64,000 nt of DNA. Source: Romboutsia faecis. Its GTDB lineage: Bacteria; Bacillota; Clostridia; Peptostreptococcales; Peptostreptococcaceae. The DNA is taken from the NCBI RefSeq assembly GCF_014323405.1, contig NZ_JACRWE010000002.1, positions 372,001 through 436,000 of the forward strand, in the 5' to 3' direction. The notes under the pieces were generated by a model. That model was not told where the DNA came from and did no database searches. It worked only from the letters and a program-made list of their open reading frames with translations. Positions 45,318-55,125 of this stretch are shown here, piece by piece. A program made the position numbers and the translations under genes. Numbering within the stretch: position 1 is the stretch's first letter; each line of letters starts with the position of its first letter.

Positions 45318-47951
45318 TTGAGAAAAGGAATTGCATTAACAGCGTTAGCAATGGTACCATTTTCTGTTTCTCATGCAAATGAAGCAGAGCTATTAGGAAT
45401 AATCACATCAGAAACTTTAAATGTTAGAAGTGGTGCAGGATCTAATTTTGAAGTTTTATATATGGTAAAGAAAAATGATAAAGTTACGGTAACGGATACA
45501 TCAAATGGATGGTATAAAGTAAAGAATAGCGAAGATAAAGAAGGATGGGTTTCATCTAAGTACGTATCTATATCAGAAAGTTCGGAAACTGTAAGTAGAT
45601 CATCTTCATATGATCAAAAAGAAGTTAATACAAACGGGTTAAATATGAGAAGTGGAGCAGGTACTAGTTATAGAGTAATAACTACTCTTAACAAAGGTAC
45701 TAAAGTAGACGTTATATCTGAAAGTAATGGATGGAGTAAAATTAAATATGATGGTAGATTAGGATATGTTTATAGTACGTATTTAGATAATATAAAACCA
45801 TCATATACAAATACAACTACTAAAATAGTAAATACAGATTCATTAAATGTAAGAAGTGGGCCATCAACAAGCAACACTATAGTTGGTAAACTAAGTAAAG
45901 GAACTAAGGTTTCTGTAATATCGGAAAGTAATGGTTGGTCAAAAATACTATATAATAACAAAGAATGTTATGTATCTAGTAGATATTTAAATAGTGGATC
46001 TTCAAGTTCGGATAATTCAAATAACAATTCAAGTAATAATACAGTAAAGGAAACAAAAGAAGTAAATACGGATTCACTAAATGTAAGACGTGGTCCATCA
46101 ACATCACATTCGAAAATAGGAACGCTATCAAAGGGTACAAAGGTAAGTGTAATATCAGAGAGTAATGGATGGTCAAAAATATTATATAATAATAAAGAAG
46201 CATATGTATCAAGCCAGTATTTAAGCAAGATATCATCAGGTTCAACAGGTGATAATACAAGTAGTAATACAGTAAAAGAAACAAAAGAAGTAAATACGGA
46301 TTCACTAAATGTAAGACGTGGTCCATCAACATCACATTCGAAAATAGGAACGTTATCAAAGGGTACAAAGGTAAGTGTAATATCAGAGAGTAATGGATGG
46401 TCAAAAATATTATATAATAATAAAGAAGCATATGTATCAAGCCAGTATTTAAGCAAGATATCATCAGGTTCAACAGATGATAATACAAGTAGTAATACAG
46501 TAAAAGAAACAAAAGAAGTAAATACGGATTCATTAAATGTAAGAAGTGGTCCATCAACATCACACTCGAAAATAGGAACGCTATCAAAAGGTACAAAGGT
46601 AGGTGTAATATCAGAGAGTAATGGATGGTCAAAGGTATTATATAATGATAAAGAAGCGTATGTATCTAGTCAGTATTTAAGCAAGATATCATCAGGTTCA
46701 ACAGATGATAATACAAGTAGTAATACAGTAAAAGAAACAAAAGAAGTAAATACGGATTCATTAAATGTAAGAAGTGGTCCATCAACATCACACTCGAAAA
46801 TAGGAACGCTATCAAAAGGTACAAAGGTAGGTGTAATATCAGAGAGTAATGGATGGTCAAAGGTATTATATAATGATAAAGAAGCGTATGTATCTAGTCA
46901 GTATTTAAGCAAGATATCATCAGGTTCAACAGATGATAATACAAGTAGTAATACAGTAAAAGAAACAAAAGAAGTAAATACGGATTCATTAAATGTAAGA
47001 AGTGGTCCATCAACATCACACTCGAAAATAGGAACGCTATCAAAAGGTACAAAGGTAGGTGTAATATCAGAGAGTAATGGATGGTCAAAGATATTATATA
47101 ATGATAAAGAAGCGTATGTATCTAGTCAATATTTAAGTGAAGTTAGTTCGGATTCTGGTAATATAGGCAGTAGTTCAACAGATATAGATGCAGGAGCATT
47201 TGGTCAGGGTACTGTTAGCGATTTAATTTTAGGATATACTTTCGAACAGCATTTATCAAAACAAGTTTCTGTATCTGAGTCTGGATATAATAGAGCAAAT
47301 GGAAGTAAAGCAACAAGAAGCCAAATAGAAGAAAAATTAAATCCTAGCAAAGTGATTTCATCAAGTTCTTATGGTAAGTTACAATTCTTGAGAATTGATA
47401 GATATACAGATGGAATTACAGCTAATGAATTAAATAAATTCTTAAATAGTAAGGTATCATCAAGTAATGTATTTTATAATAAAGGACAACAATTTATAGA
47501 TGCAGCGAAGAAGTATGATATAGATGTCGCATATTTTGTAGCTCATTGTATGTGGGAAACTGGTTATGGAAGCTCAACTTTAGCTAAAGGTCAGACATTA
47601 ACTTCATATAAAGGTCAAGCACTTAGTAAACCAGTTACTGTATATAACTTTTTTGGAATAGGTGCATATGATGGTACTGCAAATCTATCAGGAGCAGAGA
47701 CTGCTTATAAATATGGTTGGACAAGCGTAGATGCTACTATAGAAGGTTCGGCTAATTGGATAGCGACAAATTACATTAAACATAGTTCATACAAGCAAAA
47801 TACAGTATATAAAATGAAATGGAATTATGGATCACATCAATATGCAACAGATATAAATTGGTGTAATGGAATAGCTTCTGTAATGAATAATTTAATTGGT
47901 TACTATGACAACCAAAGTAAGTTAGTATATGAGAGGCTAGTATACAAATAA
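45318..47951 (+). CDS. Secreted SH3-repeat N-acetylglucosaminidase (cell-wall hydrolase)
   Basis: An 877-residue exported autolysin-type protein. The frame opens at ATG 45267, but that codon lies inside the -10 element; TTG 45318, seven bases behind GAGGGAG, starts a normal signal peptide (RKGIALTALAMVPFSVSHA). Eight bacterial SH3 domains follow: three divergent (about 28-86, 100-158, 170-224) and five nearly identical ones of 76 residues each (about 248-607), with the LNVRSGPSTS core. The C-terminal glucosaminidase domain (about 635-871) has its catalytic glutamate in HCMWETGYGSS. It should cut peptidoglycan glycan strands, the SH3 repeats holding it to the wall. Confidence 0.92.
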   Translation: MRKGIALTALAMVPFSVSHANEAELLGIITSETLNVRSGAGSNFEVLYMVKKNDKVTVTDTSNGWYKVKNSEDKEGWVSSKYVSISESSETVSRSSSYDQKEVNTNGLNMRSGAGTSYRVITTLNKGTKVDVISESNGWSKIKYDGRLGYVYSTYLDNIKPSYTNTTTKIVNTDSLNVRSGPSTSNTIVGKLSKGTKVSVISESNGWSKILYNNKECYVSSRYLNSGSSSSDNSNNNSSNNTVKETKEVNTDSLNVRRGPSTSHSKIGTLSKGTKVSVISESNGWSKILYNNKEAYVSSQYLSKISSGSTGDNTSSNTVKETKEVNTDSLNVRRGPSTSHSKIGTLSKGTKVSVISESNGWSKILYNNKEAYVSSQYLSKISSGSTDDNTSSNTVKETKEVNTDSLNVRSGPSTSHSKIGTLSKGTKVGVISESNGWSKVLYNDKEAYVSSQYLSKISSGSTDDNTSSNTVKETKEVNTDSLNVRSGPSTSHSKIGTLSKGTKVGVISESNGWSKVLYNDKEAYVSSQYLSKISSGSTDDNTSSNTVKETKEVNTDSLNVRSGPSTSHSKIGTLSKGTKVGVISESNGWSKILYNDKEAYVSSQYLSEVSSDSGNIGSSSTDIDAGAFGQGTVSDLILGYTFEQHLSKQVSVSESGYNRANGSKATRSQIEEKLNPSKVISSSSYGKLQFLRIDRYTDGITANELNKFLNSKVSSSNVFYNKGQQFIDAAKKYDIDVAYFVAHCMWETGYGSSTLAKGQTLTSYKGQALSKPVTVYNFFGIGAYDGTANLSGAETAYKYGWTSVDATIEGSANWIATNYIKHSSYKQNTVYKMKWNYGSHQYATDINWCNGIASVMNNLIGYYDNQSKLVYERLVYK
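46041..47145 (+). repeat. Five 228-bp tandem repeats coding for SH3 domains
   Basis: Units begin at 46041, 46269, 46497, 46725 and 46953 (each at ACAGTAAA), exactly 228 bases apart, in frame. The third and fourth units appear identical base for base over nearly their whole length, and the first two share an RRGPSTS variant where the last three have RSGPSTS. This pattern indicates recent stepwise duplication and probable copy-number variation. Confidence 0.93.
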
Positions 47952-48015
47952 AGATTTGATAGAATATAGATCACTGTGTAAAAGATATAATTAGTAATAA
48001 AAATATTAAAAAGTT

Positions 48016-48051
48016 AAAAATAAGGTCAGAATGACTTTTGGCCTTATTTTT
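48016..48051 (+). terminator. Terminator of the glucosaminidase gene
   Basis: AAAAATAAGG (48016-48025) pairs with CCTTATTTTT (48042-48051), with a TCA/TTG-flanked loop. The symmetric A/T ends may also serve the convergent gene at 48106-48777. Confidence 0.8.
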
Positions 48052-48105
48052 AACAAATGTGTTAAATAATTAATATACATTGATAAAAACAATGCATATT
48101 CTCAG

Positions 48106-48777
48106 TTAAGCAAGGTACCTCTTATACTTAAAGAATACATCTATATTATGTTCTTTGACTATGCTTTTTAAATTTCCGTAGTTATAAGTAGCTAAAGCAT
48201 ATTCCCTTACTTTATTAAAAATAATTTTCTCATTTTCATTATCTAGGTCTATAATCGTTTTACCTATATCCCAAGCCTTAGATTCTCTATTTATTAAATT
48301 TTTCTTCAAATCTACAACAGATATCTCTAAATCAGATGGTAAATTACCTTTATGAAAATCAGCATTGGTAACATCTATATTATATTCAATTAACTTATCA
48401 ACTATATTAGATAATATATCAGCATATTCATATTTTGCAGTGGAAATATTAGGATCTAGAATATGACCTACTTCATGAGAAAGTACACATTTTGCAATTG
48501 TCCTTATGGTGGAGGGAGTTATAGCTATATTGCTATTAGACAATTTAATGAATGAAAAAAAATTAAAACAAAAAGATAAAAAACCGTGCCTAGAAGCCAA
48601 TACAAGTTTAAGCTTAGGCAGTGCACATATAGGAATATTCCCTGAATGGGAATAGTAAAGATGTACTCTTTTATTTGTATGAAGTTCTTTAATAGTTTTC
48701 TTTAGAAGCTTCTTTTCTCCTAATTCAGAAAAGCAGATTACTATCTTTCTAAAATCAAGAATATCGTCACCATTCAT
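48106..48777 (-). CDS. Putative HExxH zinc metallopeptidase-like protein
   Basis: A 223-residue protein without signal peptide. Its only strong motif is VLSHEVGHILDP at about residues 98-109, a zincin HExxH helix preceded by hydrophobic residues, as in IrrE/ImmA-like and other small metallopeptidases. A moderately hydrophobic stretch (about 65-80) lies upstream. AAAAAAGGGCGGTG precedes ATG. No antitoxin- or repressor-like gene is next to it, so an ImmA-type role is not supported. Monocistronic, convergent with the glucosaminidase gene and divergent from polC. Confidence 0.6.
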   Translation of the reverse strand: MNGDDILDFRKIVICFSELGEKKLLKKTIKELHTNKRVHLYYSHSGNIPICALPKLKLVLASRHGFLSFCFNFFSFIKLSNSNIAITPSTIRTIAKCVLSHEVGHILDPNISTAKYEYADILSNIVDKLIEYNIDVTNADFHKGNLPSDLEISVVDLKKNLINRESKAWDIGKTIIDLDNENEKIIFNKVREYALATYNYGNLKSIVKEHNIDVFFKYKRYLA

Positions 48778-48961
48778 TTTAACACCGCCCTTTTTTAGAA
48801 GTGTATTTTTCTTTATATTACATAATATTAAAAAAATCTAATTTGTAGCTAATCCAAATTAAATCTGTAAATTTTATTAATAATTTAAATATTTCTATAT
48901 GTGTCAATGCGTAATTCTTAGCGTTAAGGGGTAATATTTAAATGGTAAGATTTATTAATAG

Positions 48962-48990
48962 TTAATCTATGACCTTATCTGTGATATAAT
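48962..48990 (+). promoter_or_regulatory. polC promoter
   Basis: An extended -10 element TGATATAAT (48982-48990) has TATAAT at 48985-48990; the -35 position holds a weak TTAATC (48962-48967). The start point would be near 48997, just before the AAAGGAGATAGCT site. Confidence 0.6.
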
Positions 48991-49015
48991 AGTAAATCTA
49001 AGAAAGGAGATAGCT

Positions 49016-52000
49016 ATGGATTCTGTAAAAGACTATTTAGATAAATTAGAGATAAACAATGCAATATTAACAAAGCAACTAAAAGAAGTTTATATTCAAA
49101 AAGTTGTTTATTTTAAAGAGGATAAAATAGTATATTTTTATTTAACATCAAAAGACATAGTATCTTATGAATTATTAGATAAGTTTAGAGATGAACTTTT
49201 ATATACATTAGATTACTTTAAAGATATAAGAATAAAGGTTAGATACACTGGTTTAGATAGAAAAACTAATAAAGATATTATAAAAAGATACTGGAATAAT
49301 ATACTTTATATTTTAAAAAGTTTATGTCCTGCCATAGAAGGTTGGTACAAAAAAGTTGAGTATATGTGCTTAGATGATGTGTTAAAAATTAAGCTACCTA
49401 AGGATCTTTTCTATGAGAAGTTAATGAGAAAAAATTTTAATCATGTACTTAAGACAGCATTAATTGAAGAATTAGGAATCGATATAAATATAACCTTAGA
49501 AAGAGCTATAGATGAAAATATTAGCATAAGTAAAATAATAGAGAGAACAGATAAAGAGATAGAAGAGAAAATTAAAGCTTTAGACTTTGGAAAAGTTGAA
49601 GAAAAAGAGGTTGAAGAAGAAGGTTATGTTATAAGGCCTGAAGTTGATGAGCATTTAATATATGGAGAAAATGTAAATGTAATAGTTGAACAAGTATCTA
49701 AGTTAAATGTAAACTCAGGGACTACTGGTATAATTGGTGAAGTTTTTGATATTGAAACTAAAGAACTTAGAAATGGAAAGATATTATTAATACTAGCAGT
49801 AACTGACTATACAAGTTCTATTAGTTGTAAGTTATTTTTAAATGATGTAAATAAAGATGGAGTTTTAAATGAAATTAAAAAAGGATCTTATTTAAAGATT
49901 AAAGGAGATATAATTTACGATACTTATCAAAGAGAAATAAGTATGACTATAAGTGGGATTAGAAAAGAAGTAAAAGTAGAAAGGCAAGACTTAAGTGAAA
50001 ATAAAAGAGTAGAGTTGCATGCTCACACACAGATGTCTTCGATGGATGCTGTTTGTAATGTTAAAAAGTTAGTTGAAAGAGCAGCGAAGTGGGGTCATAA
50101 GGCCATAGCTATAACAGATCATGGTATAGTACAGGCATTTCCAGATGCAATGGGAGCTGCTAAGGCTAATGGAATTAAGGTACTATATGGAGTTGAAGGA
50201 TATTTAGTAGAAGATGATGCTTTAATAATAAATGACCCTAATGATAAAGAGTTGTCTCAGAGTTTTGTAGTCTTCGATATAGAAACAACAGGTTTCTCTA
50301 ATGTTAATGATAAAATAACTGAGATTGGTGCAGTAAAGATAGAGAACTTTAAGATAGTAGATAGATTTAGTGAGCTTATAAATCCACAAAAAGATATTTC
50401 TTATAAAATACAAGAGTTAACAGGTATAACTAATGACATGGTTAGAGATAAGCCGACAATAGAAGAAATACTTCCTAAATTTATGGAATTTATAGGGGAT
50501 AGTGTGCTTGTGGCTCACAATGCAGAGTTTGATACAGGGTTCATATCACAAAAGTGTAGAGAACAAGGATTAGATTATAATAGCAAAAGTATAGATACAT
50601 TAATGCTTTCGAGGATATTATTACCCCACTTAAAGAGGTTTAGACTTAACATAATTGCAAAAGAGCTTGGTGTTGCGTTATTAAACCACCATAGGGCAGT
50701 AGATGATGCGGAAGCAACTGCACATATATTCCTGAAATTCTTAGATATGTTACAGAAAAAAGGAGCAAATACTTTAAGGGATGTAAATAATGTTTTAGGA
50801 AAAATAGACTATACTAAGTTAACAACAAATCACATTACTTTGATTGCTCAAAATTACACAGGACTTAAGAATTTATATAAGATAGTATCAGATGCTCATG
50901 TAAATCATTTTTATAGATCACCTAGAATTCTTAGAAGTGTTCTTAATGAGCATAAAGAAGGGATAATAATAGGTTCTGCATGTGAAGCTGGGGTAGTTTA
51001 TCAAGCAGTAAAGAAAAATACTCCAGATGAAGAATTAAAAAAAATCATCGATATGTATGATTATATTGAAATTATGCCTATAGACAATAATAAGTTTATG
51101 ATTGATAAAGGTGAAGTCAATGATGCAGAAGAGTTAAGAGATATAAATAAAAGATTAGTTGAAGTTGCTAAGAAATTTGGAAAAATACCAGTAGCAACAG
51201 GAGATGTTCACTTCTTAGATAAGCATGATGCGGTTTTAAGGAGAGTACTAAAGTACTCTCAAGGATTTAAACTTGATGACGAGGAGACTTATTTACATTT
51301 TAGAACTACGGATGAGATGTTAGAGGAGTTTAGTTATTTAGGAGAAGAATTAGCTTATGAGGTAGTGGTTGAAAATACTAATAAAATATCAGATATGGTA
51401 GAATCAATAAAACCAATACCTGATGATACTTATCCTCCAGTAATAGAAGGTTCAGATACAGAACTAAGAGAGATGTGCTATGCAAAGGCAGAAAGAATAT
51501 ATGGAAAACCAATACCTGATGTAGTTATAAATAGGTTAGATAGAGAACTTAACTCTATAATAAGCAATGGATACGCAGTTATGTATATTATAGCTCAAAA
51601 GCTAGTTACGAAGTCATTAAGTGATGGATATCTAGTTGGATCAAGGGGGTCTGTTGGATCTTCATTTGCGGCAACTATGAGTGATATAACTGAGGTTAAT
51701 CCATTGCCAGCACATTATATTTGTGATGATCCAGAATGTAAATATTCATATTTCTTTGAAATCGGTGAATATGGTTCTGGGGTAGATTTGCCAGATAAAG
51801 ATTGTCCAAAGTGTGGTAAACCACTTAGAAAAGATGGACATGATATACCATTTGAGGTTTTCCTTGGGTTCGAAGGGGATAAAGAACCAGATATAGATCT
51901 TAACTTCTCAGGTGATTACCAGCCGGTAATACACAAATATACAGAAGAACTATTCGGTGAAGGTTATGTTTATAGAGCGGGTACTATAGGTACTGTAGCT

Positions 52001-53311
52001 GAAAAGACAGCTTTCGGCTATGCTAGAAAATATATAGAAGAAAATAATATAAATGTTCCAACCGCAGAGGCATTAAGACTTGCAAATGGATGTACAGGAG
52101 TTAAAAGAACATCGGGGCAACATCCAGGAGGAGTTATGGTTATTCCTCATTATAAAGATGTATATGATTTTACTCCAATACAGTACCCTGCTAATGATAC
52201 TTCATGTGGAGTTATAACTACACACTTTGACTATCATTCAATAAGTGGTAGAATACTGAAACTTGATATACTTGGTCACGATGCTCCGACCATGATAAGG
52301 ATGCTAGAGGACTTAACAGGAATAGTTGCAACGGAAATTCCGTTAGATGATCCAGAGACAATGTCATTATTTACATCAACAGAAGCATTAGGTGTTACAC
52401 CAGAAGAAATAAATTGTCCAATTGGTTCATTAGCTATACCAGAGTTTGGTACAAAATTCGTTAGACAGATGCTTCTTGATACAAAGCCAACTACATTTGC
52501 GGCTCTTGTACGTATATCTGGACTTTCTCATGGTACAGATGTTTGGCTAAACAATGCTCAAGATTTAGTTAGAGAAGAAATAGTTGGTATAGACGAAGTT
52601 ATATCAACTCGTGATGATATAATGAACTATTTAATTTTTAAAGGTCTAAAACCAAAGTCAGCCTTCACAATAATGGAAAACGTAAGGAAAGGTAAAGGAC
52701 TAAAGCCGGAACATATTGAAGAAATGAAAGCTAATGATGTTCCAGATTGGTATATTGGCTCATGCCAAAAAATTAAATACATGTTCCCTAAAGCACATGC
52801 CGTTGCTTACGTTATGATGTCCTTTAGACTTGCGTATTGTAAAGTTCATTATCCAGAGGCATTTTATGCAACTTACTTCTCAACTAAGGCAGAAGATTTT
52901 GATGCAGACTTAATAGTAAAAGGAATAGATGCAATTAGAAGTAGAATACATGAAATAGAAAGCTTAGGAAATGATGCTTCTACCAAAGAAAAGAATATGC
53001 TTACAGTACTTGAAGTTGCTTATGAAATGTATGCTAGAGGTATAAAAATACTTCCTGTAGATATTTATAGATCAGATGCTAAATTGTTCCAAGTTCCAGG
53101 TAAAGGATTATTATTACCACCAATGATAGCCCTGCAAGGTGTTGGAGAGAATGCTGCTATTCATATTCAAGAAGAAAGGGAAAAGGGAGAATTCATTTCG
53201 AAAGAAGATTTAAGAAAAAGAACTAAAATATCTAAGACTGTAATTGAGACACTTACAATCCATGGATCTTTAGAAAATATGAGTGATGAAAATCAGCTTT
53301 CATTATTCTAA
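49016..53311 (+). CDS. polC: DNA polymerase III alpha subunit, PolC type
   Basis: The replicative Gram-positive polymerase with built-in proofreading exonuclease. The 1431-residue protein shows an N-terminal domain and OB fold (about 1-325), a PHP domain split by the exonuclease (HAHTQMSSMDAV at about 338), a DnaQ-like exonuclease (about 418-585; FDIETTG, HNAEFD, HHRAVDDAEA), polymerase core with GSRGSVGSSFAATMSD and catalytic PDIDLNFSGDYQ, a zinc site (CDDPEC, CPKC) and C-terminal helix-hairpin-helix region. AAAGGAGATAGCT precedes ATG. Position in front of rimP-nusA-infB is the usual Firmicutes order, here split by a 265-base leader region with a new promoter. Confidence 0.98.
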   Translation: MDSVKDYLDKLEINNAILTKQLKEVYIQKVVYFKEDKIVYFYLTSKDIVSYELLDKFRDELLYTLDYFKDIRIKVRYTGLDRKTNKDIIKRYWNNILYILKSLCPAIEGWYKKVEYMCLDDVLKIKLPKDLFYEKLMRKNFNHVLKTALIEELGIDINITLERAIDENISISKIIERTDKEIEEKIKALDFGKVEEKEVEEEGYVIRPEVDEHLIYGENVNVIVEQVSKLNVNSGTTGIIGEVFDIETKELRNGKILLILAVTDYTSSISCKLFLNDVNKDGVLNEIKKGSYLKIKGDIIYDTYQREISMTISGIRKEVKVERQDLSENKRVELHAHTQMSSMDAVCNVKKLVERAAKWGHKAIAITDHGIVQAFPDAMGAAKANGIKVLYGVEGYLVEDDALIINDPNDKELSQSFVVFDIETTGFSNVNDKITEIGAVKIENFKIVDRFSELINPQKDISYKIQELTGITNDMVRDKPTIEEILPKFMEFIGDSVLVAHNAEFDTGFISQKCREQGLDYNSKSIDTLMLSRILLPHLKRFRLNIIAKELGVALLNHHRAVDDAEATAHIFLKFLDMLQKKGANTLRDVNNVLGKIDYTKLTTNHITLIAQNYTGLKNLYKIVSDAHVNHFYRSPRILRSVLNEHKEGIIIGSACEAGVVYQAVKKNTPDEELKKIIDMYDYIEIMPIDNNKFMIDKGEVNDAEELRDINKRLVEVAKKFGKIPVATGDVHFLDKHDAVLRRVLKYSQGFKLDDEETYLHFRTTDEMLEEFSYLGEELAYEVVVENTNKISDMVESIKPIPDDTYPPVIEGSDTELREMCYAKAERIYGKPIPDVVINRLDRELNSIISNGYAVMYIIAQKLVTKSLSDGYLVGSRGSVGSSFAATMSDITEVNPLPAHYICDDPECKYSYFFEIGEYGSGVDLPDKDCPKCGKPLRKDGHDIPFEVFLGFEGDKEPDIDLNFSGDYQPVIHKYTEELFGEGYVYRAGTIGTVAEKTAFGYARKYIEENNINVPTAEALRLANGCTGVKRTSGQHPGGVMVIPHYKDVYDFTPIQYPANDTSCGVITTHFDYHSISGRILKLDILGHDAPTMIRMLEDLTGIVATEIPLDDPETMSLFTSTEALGVTPEEINCPIGSLAIPEFGTKFVRQMLLDTKPTTFAALVRISGLSHGTDVWLNNAQDLVREEIVGIDEVISTRDDIMNYLIFKGLKPKSAFTIMENVRKGKGLKPEHIEEMKANDVPDWYIGSCQKIKYMFPKAHAVAYVMMSFRLAYCKVHYPEAFYATYFSTKAEDFDADLIVKGIDAIRSRIHEIESLGNDASTKEKNMLTVLEVAYEMYARGIKILPVDIYRSDAKLFQVPGKGLLLPPMIALQGVGENAAIHIQEEREKGEFISKEDLRKRTKISKTVIETLTIHGSLENMSDENQLSLF

Positions 53312-53445
53312 AATTTGAAATACCATGCACTTAATTATGATATTAAATGATACCATAAATAACTTAGGGGATTTTTAATATATAGATATACATGAAAAAT
53401 TATTGAGTGTTTATTTACCAAGAAAATAATTAATTCACAAAAAAT

Positions 53446-53540
53446 TTGCAAGGAAAAGTATTCTATGATATGATAGTATATAAAATAGTATATTTAGCAA
53501 AAACTAAGAGTGAGACCGCAGTGCTCACTCTTTTGTTTTA
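53446..53540 (+). promoter_or_regulatory. rimP-nusA operon promoter and leader attenuator
   Basis: TTGCAA (53446-53451), a 17-base spacer and TATGAT (53469-53474, with an upstream TGA extension) make a strong promoter with start near 53481. The leader then forms a terminator: AAGAGTGAG (53506-53514) with CTCACTCTT (53524-53532) followed by TTGTTTT, about 40 bases before the rimP ATG. In Bacillus subtilis the rimP-nusA leader is known to terminate in a NusA-dependent way as autoregulation; the same is inferred here. Confidence 0.7.
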
Positions 53541-53576
53541 AATACTATAACTTACAACTGAATAGGAGGAATAAAA

Positions 53577-54038
53577 ATGAAAAAAAGTATAGAAGCTACA
53601 ATAGAAGAGTTAGTTCAACCGATAATTGATACTAATAACTTTGAACTTGTAGATGTTGAATACGTAAAAGAAGCTGGAGAATATTATCTAAGAATATTTG
53701 TAGATAAAGAAGGCGGAATATCTCTAAATGAATGTGAAGTAGTTAGTAGAGCACTAAGCGAAATATTAGATGTAAAAGATCCAATAAAGGACAACTACTA
53801 TTTAGAAGTATCATCTCCAGGACTTGATAGACCACTTAAAAAAGATAAAGATTTTGTAAGATACCAAGGTAGAGATGTTGAAATAAAATTATATAAACCA
53901 TTAAATGGCTCTAAGCAACTTGAAGGAGAGCTTGTAGGTTTAACAGAAGATAAAAATATAAAAGTGATAATAGATAATGAAGAAGTTGAGTTTAATAAAA
54001 AAGATGTTGCACTTATTAGACTTGCTATAAAGTTCTAA
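53577..54038 (+). CDS. rimP: Ribosome maturation factor RimP
   Basis: A 153-residue protein needed for maturation of the 30S subunit. The N-terminal domain (FELVDVEYVKEAGEYYLRIF) and the SSPGLDRPLKK segment linking to the C-terminal SH3-like domain are diagnostic. AGGAGGAATAAAA precedes ATG. First gene of the long translation operon and downstream of a leader terminator that probably controls the entire unit. nusA follows after 23 bases. Confidence 0.95.
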   Translation: MKKSIEATIEELVQPIIDTNNFELVDVEYVKEAGEYYLRIFVDKEGGISLNECEVVSRALSEILDVKDPIKDNYYLEVSSPGLDRPLKKDKDFVRYQGRDVEIKLYKPLNGSKQLEGELVGLTEDKNIKVIIDNEEVEFNKKDVALIRLAIKF

Positions 54039-54061
54039 GGTAATTTAATTAGGGAGGAAAT

Positions 54062-55111
54062 ATGATGAACCACGAATTTATAGAAGCATTAGACGAATTA
54101 GAAAAAGACAGAGGTATAGATAAAGATATTCTTATAGATACTATAGAACAAGCCCTTTTAACAGCTTACAAGAAAAACTTTGGTTCAGCTCAAAATGTAA
54201 GAGTTGAGTTTGATAGAGAAAAAGGAAGTGTAAAAGTATTTTCACAAAGAGTTGTAGTTGATGAGTCTGATTTATATGATACTTTCTTAGAAATAGAATT
54301 AGATGAAGCTAGACAAATAAATCCAAACTATGAATTAGGAGATATAATAGAAAATGAAGTTACTCCTAAAGATTTCGGAAGAATAGCAGCTCAAACAGCT
54401 AAGCAAGTAGTTGTTCAAAGAATAAGAGAAGCTGAAAGAGATATAGTATATAATGAATTTATAGAAAAAGAAAATGAAATAGTAACTGGAGAAGTTGCTA
54501 GAGTAAGTAAAGGATTAGTATATGTAAACTTAGGTAGAATAGAAGCTGTTATGACACAAGCAGAGCAAATACCTCATGAAGCTTACAAAGCAGGTCAAAA
54601 AATAAAGGTTTATATACTAGAGGTGAAGAAAACTAATAAAGGACCTCAAATAGTTGTATCTAGAAGTCATCCAGGATTAGTTAAGAGATTATTTGAATTT
54701 GAAGTTCCAGAGATATTTGAAGGAATAGTTCAAATAAAATCATTAGCTAGAGAAGCTGGTTCTAGAACAAAAATGGCTGTTCACTCAATAGATGAAAAAA
54801 TAGATCCAATAGGAGCTTGCGTAGGTCCAAAAGGTTCAAGAGTAAAAAATATTGTTGATGAGCTTATAGGTGAAAAAATAGATATAATCAATTATAGTGA
54901 AAATCCAGCTGAATTTATATCAGCTGCACTAAGTCCATCAAAAGTTGTTAGAGTAGATGTAAATGAAGAAGAAAAGTCTGCTTTAGTAGTAGTACCAGAT
55001 TATCAATTATCACTTGCAATAGGTAAAGAAGGGCAAAATGCAAGACTTGCAGCTAAGCTTACTAATTGGAAGATAGATATAAAAAGTGAATCTCAAGATA
55101 ACCAAGAGTAA
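54062..55111 (+). CDS. nusA: Transcription termination/antitermination factor NusA
   Basis: A 349-residue RNA-polymerase-binding factor with the N-terminal polymerase-binding domain (about 1-125), an S1 domain (about 132-200; TGEVARVSKGLVYVNLGR) and two KH domains (about 205-345; IGACVGPKGSRVKNI and IGKEGQNARLAAKLT). It lacks the C-terminal acidic repeats of proteobacterial NusA, as is normal in Firmicutes. Two adjacent ATGs (54062, 54065) follow GGGAGGAAAT; either may be used. Likely controls its own operon through the leader hairpin. Confidence 0.97.
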   Translation: MMNHEFIEALDELEKDRGIDKDILIDTIEQALLTAYKKNFGSAQNVRVEFDREKGSVKVFSQRVVVDESDLYDTFLEIELDEARQINPNYELGDIIENEVTPKDFGRIAAQTAKQVVVQRIREAERDIVYNEFIEKENEIVTGEVARVSKGLVYVNLGRIEAVMTQAEQIPHEAYKAGQKIKVYILEVKKTNKGPQIVVSRSHPGLVKRLFEFEVPEIFEGIVQIKSLAREAGSRTKMAVHSIDEKIDPIGACVGPKGSRVKNIVDELIGEKIDIINYSENPAEFISAALSPSKVVRVDVNEEEKSALVVVPDYQLSLAIGKEGQNARLAAKLTNWKIDIKSESQDNQE

Positions 55112-55125
55112 AGGAGGGATAATCT

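Noticed and set aside
45968..47088. Several repeated minus-strand frames opposite the SH3 repeats
   Set aside because: They recur exactly with the 228-bp period and are antisense shadows of the glucosaminidase gene.
46041..47145. Evenly spaced repeats considered as a CRISPR array
   Set aside because: Units are 228 bp, contiguous, in frame and encode SH3 domains; there are no short repeats with unique spacers.
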